Below are positions 1-6,507 of a DNA stretch of 9,508 nt, piece by piece (the first letter of the stretch is position 1; the number at the start of each line of letters is the position of its first letter). The position numbers and the translations under genes were made by a program. The notes under the pieces were generated by a model, which did not search any database, was not told the DNA's origin, and saw nothing but the letters and a program-made list of their open reading frames with translations. This stretch comes from Pseudomonadota bacterium (GTDB lineage: Bacteria; Pseudomonadota; Alphaproteobacteria; Acetobacterales; Acetobacteraceae), in assembly GCA_023424475.1 (NCBI GenBank), contig JAFADX010000267.1:1-9508 (forward strand). Direction: 5' to 3'.

Positions 1-1
1 A

Positions 2-1402
2 GCCCGCGCGGCCCAGGCCGAACTCGTCGCCGCCCGCGCCGCGGCCGACACGCCGCAGGCCGCCGGTACCATCGCCGGGCTGATGCCGCCCGAGCCGATG
101 AACGGCCAGACCGCGACGGGCGATGCCTTGCGCTCGGACCTGCCGGGCATCGCCTTCCGCGTCCCGAACACCGACACGCAGGTGCGGCTGTATGGCTTCC
201 TGAAGCTGACCGGCTATTACGATTTCGGGCCGCGCAACCAGACCGACGCGCCCCCGCCCCAGACCATCCCGCTCACCGGCAGCCCGGCCGACATGCAGGG
301 CGGCGACTTCAGCATGACCGCCCGCTTCAGCCGCTTCGGCATCGACACCCGCACGCTGACCGAGTGGGGCACGCTGGAGACGCGCCTCGAAGGCGATTTC
401 GGCGGCGGCGCGCCGACGTCGTCGAATGCGGTGTTCCGCCTGCGCCAGGCCTGGGCGGAACTCGGCGACGAACGCCTGCGCGTGCTGATCGGCCAGGCCA
501 ACAGCCTCTGGAACGAGGGCATCTTCGAGACGCTGATCGACGCCACCAACCTGAACCAGTCCTTCATCCGCCAGGCGCAGCTGCGCGTCACCGGCCGCCT
601 CGCCGAAGGGCTCACGGGCCAGGTGTCGATCGAGGCGCCGGAGACCTCCTACACCTCCGTCGCCGGCGTCTTCACGCCGGGATCGAGCCTCGACGGCGGC
701 GCCAGCCCGGCCTTCAACTCGGTGCCGGACCTGCTCGGCCGGCTCACCTACCGGGACGGCGGCTTCGAGCTCGGCCTGCGCGGGCTGCTGCGGCAGATCG
801 AGATCCGCTCCTCGGGCACCGCCGCGGCGCCGCCCGGCGTCTCCGACACCGCGACGGCCTGGGGCTTCGCGGGGCATGTCCGGGTGCCGATGTCCGTGGT
901 CTCCGAGGCCTTCGGGCAGGACGAGCTGCTCGGCATGGCGTTCTACGGCGACGGCATCGGGCGATACTTCGCGGGACAGACCTTCGGGCAGGACGCGCTG
1001 ACCAATCTCGGCCTGCCGGGCGTGCTCTCGCCCTCGCTGGATACCGTCGCCTCCTATGGCGGGCTCGTCGGATACCGCCGGTTCTGGACGACGACGCTGC
1101 GCAGCAACATCTCCTATGCCTATGCGCGCAACGACTACCCGTCCTATGCCCTCGGCTTCGCGCCGGGCTCGCTCCCGGCGACCTCGCTGAACCGGGAGAC
1201 GCAGCAGGCCTTCGCCAACCTGGTCTGGAGCCCCTTCGCCCGGGTGAACAACGGGGTCTTCGGCAGCGGCTGGCTCGATCTCGGGATCGAGTATGTCTTC
1301 ACGCGGCGCGACATCTACGGCGGCGCCATGGCGACCGGCCCGGCCGGCGTGGGGCACGGCATCGCCAGCCGCATCCTCTTCGCGGCCATTGCCCGCTTCT
1401 GA
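2..1402 (+). CDS. DcaP-like outer-membrane porin, 5'-truncated by window edge
   Basis: The frame is open from base 2 to a TGA at 1400-1402, giving 466 residues with the N-terminus (signal peptide and probably more) outside the window. The first ~20 visible residues are Ala/Arg/Gln/Glu-rich, like the N-terminal coiled-coil of DcaP-type trimeric porins. Then comes a family-like entry into the barrel, with VPNTDTQVRLYGFLKLTGYYDF near residues 54-75, followed by MTARFSRFGIDTRT and an EGDFGGG segment, alternating polar/hydrophobic strands and a terminal Phe (AAIARF), the usual barrel-assembly signal. Known for the family: passive diffusion of small, often anionic, solutes across the outer membrane. 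Substrate here is unknown. The internal Met at base 83 should not be taken as the start, because the coding frame continues upstream without a stop. Family assignment is from recalled motifs; a generic porin is the alternative. Confidence 0.82.
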   Translation, partial: ARAAQAELVAARAAADTPQAAGTIAGLMPPEPMNGQTATGDALRSDLPGIAFRVPNTDTQVRLYGFLKLTGYYDFGPRNQTDAPPPQTIPLTGSPADMQGGDFSMTARFSRFGIDTRTLTEWGTLETRLEGDFGGGAPTSSNAVFRLRQAWAELGDERLRVLIGQANSLWNEGIFETLIDATNLNQSFIRQAQLRVTGRLAEGLTGQVSIEAPETSYTSVAGVFTPGSSLDGGASPAFNSVPDLLGRLTYRDGGFELGLRGLLRQIEIRSSGTAAAPPGVSDTATAWGFAGHVRVPMSVVSEAFGQDELLGMAFYGDGIGRYFAGQTFGQDALTNLGLPGVLSPSLDTVASYGGLVGYRRFWTTTLRSNISYAYARNDYPSYALGFAPGSLPATSLNRETQQAFANLVWSPFARVNNGVFGSGWLDLGIEYVFTRRDIYGGAMATGPAGVGHGIASRILFAAIARF

Positions 1403-1431
1403 TGGCGGGCCTGGGCAAGTCGCCCTAGCAT

Positions 1432-1449
1432 GCCCGGCACCCGCCGGGC
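1432..1449 (+). terminator. Short perfect hairpin between porin and patatin genes
   Basis: GCCCGGC (1432-1438) and GCCGGGC (1443-1449) are perfect reverse complements around a 4-base loop, starting 30 bases after the porin stop. No T-run follows, so this is either a GC-rich terminator without a U-tract or an mRNA 3'-end stabiliser. It also argues against ATG 1430 as the start of the next gene, since that codon abuts the stem. Confidence 0.4.
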
Positions 1450-1495
1450 GCCGTCCGGGGCAGGGGATGGCAGCAGGTCCGGGGGCGACGCGCGG

Positions 1496-2716
1496 ATGAC
1501 GAGGTGGTGGCGAACGGCCTTGCGCAGGGGCGCGGTCCTGGCGGCGGTGCTGGCGATGGCCGCCTGCGCCAACATCCATCGCGCGGACCCGCCGCCGGTC
1601 GAGACGGTCGACAACCTGCCCATCCTCGGCGTTTCCAACGCCCGCTTCTGGTTCGACGCGGACCCCGGGGCCTTCGCGCGCGAAGCGCAGGAGATGCAGC
1701 GGCGCCAGATGGCGAACCTGCCCGCCGGCGCACGCGGGCGGCTTCCGCCGGCGAACCACCTCGCGCTCTCCGGCGGCGGCGACAATGGCGCCTTCGGGGC
1801 GGGGCTGCTGGTGGGATGGACGGAATCCGGCACCCGGCCCTCCTTCGATCTGGTGACCGGCATCTCGGCCGGCGCCCTGATCGCGCCCTTCGCCTTTCTC
1901 GGCCCGGACTACGATGCGCAGCTGCGCGAGGTCTTCACCGAGGTCGCCCCGCGCGACGTGCTGCTGATGCGCGGCCGCCTGCGCGCCGTCCTGTTCGGGG
2001 AGGCGCTGGCCGACACCTCCCCGCTCTACCGCCTGATCGAGCGGCACGTGAATGCGGAGATGCTCGCCGCCATCGCGCGCGAATACGCCAAGGGCCGGCT
2101 GCTGCTGATCGGGACCACCAACCTCGACCTCGGCCGCCCGGTGTTCTGGAACATCGGCGCCATCGCGGCGAGCGGCCATCCGGAGGCGCTCGAGTTGTTC
2201 CGTGGCATCCTGCTCGCCTCGGCCTCCATCCCCGGCGCCTTTCCCCCCGTGCTGATCGACGTCGAGTACCGGGGCCGCACCTACCAGGAGATGCATGTCG
2301 ACGGCGGCGCCTCCCTGCAGATGTTCCTCTATCCCACGATGCTGAACGGGAACGGGGCGCGGATCGCCCGGCGGCAGCGCACGGCCTGGGTGGTGCGGAA
2401 CGGGCGGCTCGACGTCGAATGGGCCTCGACCAACCGCTCCATCCTCTCGATCACCGGCAGGGCGGCCTCGACCCTGCTGCACTTCAGCGCGGCGAACGAC
2501 ATCGTGCGGATCTACCTCACGTCCCAGCGCGACGGGGTTGCCTTCCGCCTCGCCTATATCGGCCCGGACTTCCGCGAGACGCGCGACGAGCCCTTCGACA
2601 ACGCCTTCATGCGGGCGCTCTTCGCCTATGGGCGGGAACATGGCCGGCGGGGCGACCGCTGGCGGGACAGCCTGCGGCCGATCGGCTCGATCGACCCGAC
2701 GACGCCCGCGCGCTGA
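1496..2716 (+). CDS. Patatin-like phospholipase, predicted lipoprotein
   Basis: A 406-residue predicted serine lipid acyl hydrolase. The chosen ATG (1496) gives an ideal lipoprotein signal: MTRWWRTALRR, a hydrophobic stretch, then MAAC with Cys24 as the likely lipidated residue. An in-frame ATG at 1430 would add 22 Gly/Arg-rich residues ahead of the signal and is less likely. Patatin motifs are complete: the oxyanion loop GGGDNGAFGAG (from residue 93), the nucleophile elbow GISAG with Ser124, and the catalytic Asp269 in HVDGGAS. The family hydrolyses acyl esters of phospholipids using a Ser-Asp dyad. About 130 residues follow the Asp motif and look like the usual C-terminal part of bacterial patatin lipoproteins. 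Membrane anchoring (inner or outer leaflet) is inferred. The +2 residue is Ala, so there is no Asp inner-membrane retention signal. It stands alone, with hairpins on both sides. Confidence 0.87.
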   Translation: MTRWWRTALRRGAVLAAVLAMAACANIHRADPPPVETVDNLPILGVSNARFWFDADPGAFAREAQEMQRRQMANLPAGARGRLPPANHLALSGGGDNGAFGAGLLVGWTESGTRPSFDLVTGISAGALIAPFAFLGPDYDAQLREVFTEVAPRDVLLMRGRLRAVLFGEALADTSPLYRLIERHVNAEMLAAIAREYAKGRLLLIGTTNLDLGRPVFWNIGAIAASGHPEALELFRGILLASASIPGAFPPVLIDVEYRGRTYQEMHVDGGASLQMFLYPTMLNGNGARIARRQRTAWVVRNGRLDVEWASTNRSILSITGRAASTLLHFSAANDIVRIYLTSQRDGVAFRLAYIGPDFRETRDEPFDNAFMRALFAYGREHGRRGDRWRDSLRPIGSIDPTTPAR

Positions 2717-2727
2717 GGCGCGTCGGG
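2695..2727 (+). terminator. Hairpin spanning the patatin stop codon
   Basis: CCCGACG (2695-2701) pairs with CGTCGGG (2721-2727), and CGCC (2703-2706) pairs with GGCG (2717-2720), with a single bulged A at 2702. This makes an 11-pair stem with a 10-base loop that contains the TGA (2714-2716). No T-run follows. It is a likely transcript end or RNA-stability element; the function is inferred from structure alone. Confidence 0.45.
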
Positions 2728-2953
2728 ACGGCGGGCCAAGCGGCGGAACCGCTCGTCAAGGCGCCGCGCGGGAAAGGTGTCTAGTCTCGTCCAGGGCCCG
2801 TTACGAAGGCGGGCCGGGGGCGCGGGGCGCGCACCGGCGGGAGGAAGCGGCGGACCGGACCGCGATGCGGCAGGGCTCGCGGCCTGCGCGGGTGCCGCGC
2901 CGGGGTCTCCGGCCTGGTGTGGAGCAGGTCCGCCGCCTGCCCGAGAGGACTCC
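2717..2953. other. Intergenic region upstream of the dipeptidase gene
   Basis: These 237 bases hold no convincing gene. The M20 reading frame is open back to 2777, but the translated extension is Gly/Ala/Arg/Pro-rich and unlike the family. A 6-base inverted repeat, GGCCCG (2795-2800) with CGGGCC (2810-2815), surrounds a 9-base loop. The stretch 2771-2790 is locally A/T-richer (GGAAAGGTGTCTAGTCTCGT) and is the likeliest place for a promoter, but I cannot place a convincing -35/-10 pair. Confidence 0.4.
2943..2949 (+). promoter_or_regulatory. Ribosome binding site that sets the dipeptidase start
   Basis: GAGAGGA ends 4 bases before ATG 2954. It supports that codon as the start over the in-frame ATG at 2777, which would add 59 low-complexity residues. 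Confidence 0.6.
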
Positions 2954-4336
2954 ATGGACAAGCTCGACGCCGTTCTCGCCCGTATCGACGCCAATGCCGA
3001 CGCGACTCTCGAGCGGCTCTTTGCCGTGCTGCGCATCAGGTCGATCTCGACCGACCCTGCCTATGCGGCGGAATGCAAGGCCTGCGCCGAGTGGCACGCG
3101 GCCGACCTCGCTTCCATCGGCTTCGAGGCGCAGGCGCGCCCGACGCCGGGGCATCCCATCGTGGTCGCCCATGACCGCCATGCGCCCGGACCCTCGGCGC
3201 TGTTCTACGGGCACTACGACGTGCAGCCGGTGGACCCGCTGGACCTCTGGGACCACGACCCCTTCGAGCCGCGGCTCGAGACGCGGGCCGATGGGACCAA
3301 GGTGATCCGCGCCCGCGGCGCGGCCGACGACAAGGGCCAGCTCATGGCCTTCGTCGAGGCCTGTCGCGCCTGGAAGGAGGCGACGGGCACGCTGCCCATC
3401 CCGGTGAGTATCCTGCTGGAGGGCGAGGAGGAATCCGGCGGCCCGAGCCTGCCCGGCTTCCTTGAGGCCAATGCGGCCGAGTTGAAGGCCGATATCGGCC
3501 TGATCTGCGACACCAACATGTGGGACGCGGCCACGCCCGCCATCCAGACCATGCTGCGCGGCCTGGTGGGCGAGGAGTTCATCGTCACCGCCGCCGACCG
3601 CGACCTCCATTCGGGCTTCTACGGTTCGGCCGCGGCAAACCCCAACCACATCGTCGCGCGCATCCTCGCCGATCTGCGCGACGCCGACGGGCGCGTCACC
3701 CTGCCGGGCTTCTACGACGGCGTCCCGGAACTGCCCGCGGCGCTGAAGGAGCAATGGGCGGCGCTGCCCTTCGACCCCCGGGCCTTCCTCGGCGCCATCG
3801 GCCTTTCGGTCCCGGCGGGGGAGAAGGGGCGGTCGGTGCTGGAGATGACCTGGTCGCGCCCGACCTGCGAGGTGAACGGCATGGGCGGCGGCTACCAGGG
3901 CGACGGGTTCAAGACCGTGATCCCGTCCAAGGCCTCTGCGAAGGTGTCCTTCCGGCTGGTCTTCGACCAGGACCCCCACCGGATCCGCGAGGCCTTCCGC
4001 GCCTTCGTCCGCGCCCGCGTGCCGGCGGACTGCGGGGTCGAGTTCATCGAGCACGGCGCGGGGCGGGCCATCCGCTTCCCGATCGAGGCTGCGGCCTTCG
4101 GCAAGGCCCGCCAGGCGCTGACCGACGAATGGGGGAAGGAGGCCTTCTTCATCGGGGGCGGCGGATCCATCCCGGTGACGCACCAGCTCAAGACCTCGCT
4201 CGGCATGGACGTGATCCTCGCCGGCTTCGGGCTGGAGGACGACCGCATCCACAGCCCCAACGAGAAGTACGACCTGACGTCCTTCCAGAAGGGCACGCGG
4301 TCCTGGGCGCGCATCCTGCACGCGCTGTCGAAGTGA
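2954..4336 (+). CDS. M20 family metallodipeptidase (ArgE/DapE/CNDP-like)
   Basis: A 460-residue di-zinc peptidase predicted to be cytosolic (no signal peptide). The M20 metal and catalytic set is complete: GHYDVQP with His87 and Asp89, RGAADDKG with bridging Asp125, EGEEESGG with base Glu159 and ligand Glu160, CDTN with Asp186, and RIHSPNE with His433. His219 (DLHSGFYG) lies in the inserted dimerisation domain, roughly 200-310. GGGGSIPVT (401-409) is typical of the dipeptidase branch. Length matches that branch (about 450-470) rather than AbgA/AbgB-type amidohydrolases. Family members cleave dipeptides, N-acyl amino acids or related amides; the exact substrate cannot be read from sequence. 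The transporter gene follows after 10 bases, so the two are almost certainly co-transcribed and probably handle the same substrate. Confidence 0.92.
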   Translation: MDKLDAVLARIDANADATLERLFAVLRIRSISTDPAYAAECKACAEWHAADLASIGFEAQARPTPGHPIVVAHDRHAPGPSALFYGHYDVQPVDPLDLWDHDPFEPRLETRADGTKVIRARGAADDKGQLMAFVEACRAWKEATGTLPIPVSILLEGEEESGGPSLPGFLEANAAELKADIGLICDTNMWDAATPAIQTMLRGLVGEEFIVTAADRDLHSGFYGSAAANPNHIVARILADLRDADGRVTLPGFYDGVPELPAALKEQWAALPFDPRAFLGAIGLSVPAGEKGRSVLEMTWSRPTCEVNGMGGGYQGDGFKTVIPSKASAKVSFRLVFDQDPHRIREAFRAFVRARVPADCGVEFIEHGAGRAIRFPIEAAAFGKARQALTDEWGKEAFFIGGGGSIPVTHQLKTSLGMDVILAGFGLEDDRIHSPNEKYDLTSFQKGTRSWARILHALSK

Positions 4337-4346
4337 GGGTGGGGCC

Positions 4347-5882
4347 ATGACCGTTCTCGCCGAACCGTCCAAGACGCCGATGCAGAAGCTTCTCGATGCG
4401 GTGGAGCGCGTCGGCAACCGCGTCCCGCATCCGGTGATGATCTTCGTCTACCTGATCGGCATCGTGATCGTGCTGTCGGCGATCCTCGGCGCGATGGGGC
4501 TGCAGGTCTCCTTCCAGGCCTACAACCCCGCCACCCACGACATCGAGCCCGCCACCGTCCGGGCCCGCAGCCTGCTGACCGCCGACGGCATCCGCTTCAT
4601 GTTCACCGGCGTCGTCCAGAACTTCATGAACTTCAATGCGGTCGGGGTGATCATCGTTGCGATGGTCGGCGTCGGCGTCGCGGAGGAGGCGGGCCTCGTC
4701 AAGGCGCTGATCCGCAAGCTGGTGGTGGTGGCACCCCCCAAGGCGCTGACCTGGATCCTGGTCTTCGTCGGCATCCTCTCCTCCATCGCCGCGGATGCCG
4801 GCTACCTCGTGCTGATCCCGCTGGCCGCGGCGGCCTTCATCTCGGTCGGGCGGCATCCGCTGGCGGGGCTGGCGGCGGCCTTCGCGGCGGTGGCCTCGGC
4901 CTTCCTGGTCAATGTCCTGATCGTGCCGGTGGATGGCATCCTCACCGAGATCACCAACGATGCGATCCGCCTGGTGAACCCGACGCGCACCATCGATCTC
5001 GCGGCCAATGTCTGGTTCTCGATCGGCTCGGTCGTGATGCTCACCGTGCTGATCACGCTCATCACCGAGAAGGTGATCGAACCGCGCCTCGGTCCCTATA
5101 CCGGCGACTACGTCGTGCCTGGCGACACCGCGCTGTCCGATGACGAACAGCGCGGGCTGCGCTTCGCGCTCTGGGGCATGGTCGCCTCCTTCGTCTTCAT
5201 CGGGCTGCTGGTGCTGCCGCCGGGCGCGCCGCTGCGGCATCCGGAAACCGGCGCGATCATCGGCAATTCGCCCTTCATGACCAGCCTGATCGTGTCGATC
5301 GCGCTGATCTTCCTGGTCTGTGGCGCCGCCTACGGCTTCGGCGCCCGCACGATGAAGCAGACCAACGACGTGATCGCGGCGATGCAGAAGGCGATCGTCG
5401 GCCTCGCCGGGCTGATCCTGCTTCTGCTGGTGATCAGCCAGTTCATCGCCTTCTTCAACTACACGAACATGGCGACGCTCGCGGCCGTCTCGATGGGCCG
5501 CGCGCTCGAACACATGAACCTCGATGCGTTGTGGCTGCTGGTCGGCTTCGTGATCGTGGTCTTCATCCTCGACCTGATCATCACCGCGGCGATCGCGAAA
5601 TGGGCGATCTTCGCCCCGATCTTCGTGCCCCTGCTGATGCAGCTCGGCGTGGAGCCCGAGGCGGTGCTCGCCGCCTATCGCGTCGGCGACAGCCCGATGA
5701 ACGCCATCACGCCGCTCAACGCCTATTTCGCGATGATCGTGACCTTCGCCATCAAGTACCAGAAGGATGCGGGTGTCGGCACGGTGATCGCGCTGATGCT
5801 GCCCTACGTCATCTGGATCTCGGTGATCTGGACGGTGTTCCTGGCGGGCTGGCACCTGCTCGGCCTGCCATGGGGCCTGTGA
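4347..5882 (+). CDS. AbgT family transporter
   Basis: A 511-residue polytopic inner-membrane protein. Residues 24-50 form the first membrane segment, and hydrophobic segments recur to residue 507. Family motifs include SSIAADAGYLVLIPLAA (145-161), VPVDG with Asp196, SQFIAFFNYTN (364-374), AKWAIFAPIFVPLLMQLG (417-434) and YRVGDSPMNAITPLNAYF (444-461). Trp419, Pro437, Arg445, Asp448 and Pro456 match, by spacing, residues I recall as functionally important in the characterised homologue MtrF. Known members import p-aminobenzoyl-glutamate (E. coli AbgT) or export sulfonamide-type antimetabolites (MtrF, YdaH). The ribosome binding site GAGGGTGGGG (4335-4344) overlaps the dipeptidase stop, indicating coupled expression. 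The partner is a dipeptidase-type M20 enzyme, so the substrate may be a dipeptide or acylated amino acid rather than p-aminobenzoyl-glutamate. That is an inference. Confidence 0.93.
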   Translation: MTVLAEPSKTPMQKLLDAVERVGNRVPHPVMIFVYLIGIVIVLSAILGAMGLQVSFQAYNPATHDIEPATVRARSLLTADGIRFMFTGVVQNFMNFNAVGVIIVAMVGVGVAEEAGLVKALIRKLVVVAPPKALTWILVFVGILSSIAADAGYLVLIPLAAAAFISVGRHPLAGLAAAFAAVASAFLVNVLIVPVDGILTEITNDAIRLVNPTRTIDLAANVWFSIGSVVMLTVLITLITEKVIEPRLGPYTGDYVVPGDTALSDDEQRGLRFALWGMVASFVFIGLLVLPPGAPLRHPETGAIIGNSPFMTSLIVSIALIFLVCGAAYGFGARTMKQTNDVIAAMQKAIVGLAGLILLLLVISQFIAFFNYTNMATLAAVSMGRALEHMNLDALWLLVGFVIVVFILDLIITAAIAKWAIFAPIFVPLLMQLGVEPEAVLAAYRVGDSPMNAITPLNAYFAMIVTFAIKYQKDAGVGTVIALMLPYVIWISVIWTVFLAGWHLLGLPWGL

Positions 5883-5889
5883 GGGTGCC

Positions 5890-5925
5890 GGCCGGCCATC
5901 GCGGCGCAGCGCCGCCATGCCGGCC
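5890..5925 (+). terminator. Strong hairpin 8 bases after the AbgT stop
   Basis: Arms GGCCGG (5890-5895) and CCGGCC (5920-5925) pair. Inside, CAT (5897-5899) pairs with ATG (5917-5919) after one bulged C, and GCGGCG (5901-5906) pairs with CGCCGC (5910-5915) around a CAG loop. That is about 15 pairs. No T-run follows, but position and strength suit an operon-end terminator or mRNA protector. Confidence 0.55.
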
Positions 5926-5971
5926 GAGGGGCGACGCGCCGCGCGCGATGGGGCATAAGGGGCGGGCATCC

Positions 5972-5996
5972 CCCCGGCCGGGCCGCCCGGCCGGGG
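5972..5996 (+). terminator. Perfect 11-bp inverted repeat with 3-base loop
   Basis: CCCCGGCCGGG (5972-5982) and CCCGGCCGGGG (5986-5996) are exact reverse complements around CCG. It lies 37 bases before the TTG start of the next gene. It may be a second, bidirectional-looking terminator for the dipeptidase-transporter unit, or a structure in the leader of the following operon. No T-run is present. Confidence 0.5.
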
Positions 5997-6018
5997 TGCG
6001 GCGCACGGATGCCATGAC

Positions 6019-6025
6019 AAGGGAG
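6019..6025 (+). promoter_or_regulatory. Ribosome binding site for a TTG start
   Basis: AAGGGAG lies 7 bases before TTG 6033. The nearby ATG at 6014 is in another frame and lies before this site, so the TTG is the best supported start. Confidence 0.6.
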
Positions 6026-6032
6026 TCACGGC

Positions 6033-6494
6033 TTGACGCCTCGCCGTATCGTCCTGGCCTGCCCGGCTCTGCTCGCCGCGATGGCGCGGGCGGCGCATGC
6101 CCAGCGCAACCGCCCCGATCCCAATCCGGACGCCACGGTCGAGATCGAGCAGGTCCGGGTCGGCGTGCTGGCCGTCGGCGCCTCGGTCGGGGGGGGGCGC
6201 CTGCGCTTCCGCGGCGAGGAATATCGCTTCACGGTCCGCGGCATCGAGTTCGGCTCGGTCGGCGTCTCCTCGCTCTCCGCGCGGGGGGAGGTGTTCGGCC
6301 TGCGCCGCCTGGAGGACTTTCCCGGCCGCTATGCCGAGGAGGTCACGCCCCGCTACCGCGGCGACGGGGCGCCGTCGGGCCCCGAGACGCGCTGGCTGCG
6401 CAACGCCGCGGGTGTGGAGCTGCGCCTGCGCACGGAGCGGGTCGGCGGGCAGCTCCGCTTCAACGAGGCGGGGGTCACGATCGAGCTGCGCTGA
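6033..6494 (+). CDS. Small exported protein of unknown function
   Basis: A 153-residue protein that I do not recognise with confidence. The TTG start is chosen because it follows AAGGGAG at good spacing and begins a proper Sec signal peptide: MTPRRIVLAC, a hydrophobic Ala/Leu core, and AHA-Q as a cleavage site after residue 23. The mature ~130 residues alternate polar and hydrophobic positions, suggesting a small beta-sheet protein. Notable segments are GGGRLRFRGEEYRFTVRG (53-70), GSVGVSSLSARGEVFGL (74-90), LEDFPGRYAE (93-102) and a closing FNEAGVTIELR. No cysteine remains in the mature part and no catalytic motif is visible, so a binding or structural role in the periplasm is the most that can be inferred. 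MarC follows after 13 bases. A run of nine G (6189-6197) encodes Gly53-55. Confidence 0.8.
   Translation: MTPRRIVLACPALLAAMARAAHAQRNRPDPNPDATVEIEQVRVGVLAVGASVGGGRLRFRGEEYRFTVRGIEFGSVGVSSLSARGEVFGLRRLEDFPGRYAEEVTPRYRGDGAPSGPETRWLRNAAGVELRLRTERVGGQLRFNEAGVTIELR
6189..6197 (+). repeat. G9 homopolymer inside a coding region
   Basis: Nine consecutive G bases encode Gly-Gly-Gly (residues 53-55) of the exported protein. Such tracts are prone to slippage during replication and to sequencing error. The reading frame is intact here, with plausible protein on both sides. Confidence 0.9.
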
Positions 6495-6507
6495 GGGCGG
6501 CCGGGCC

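Noticed and set aside
1430..1495. ATG 1430 as the start of the patatin gene.
   Set aside because: It adds 22 Gly/Arg-rich residues before a clean lipoprotein signal, and the codon directly abuts a hairpin stem.
364..2784. Long alternative + frames over the porin (364-1428) and patatin (1504-2784) genes.
   Set aside because: Both translate to Arg/Ala/Pro/Gly-rich sequence without motifs, while the competing frame carries barrel or patatin signatures.
2753..2785. A possible promoter with TCTAGT as a -10 upstream of the dipeptidase.
   Set aside because: The only -35-like sequence (TCGTCA, 2753-2758) is 21 bases away, too far, and the 17-base position gives CAAGGC, which does not match.
2777..2953. 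A 59-residue N-terminal extension of the dipeptidase.
   Set aside because: It is low-complexity, is not a signal peptide and is absent from the family's usual layout. ATG 2954 has its own ribosome binding site.
2801..4417. A 538-residue open frame on the - strand.
   Set aside because: It mirrors the M20 dipeptidase gene, whose metal ligands are all present on the + strand, so the reverse frame is a GC artefact.
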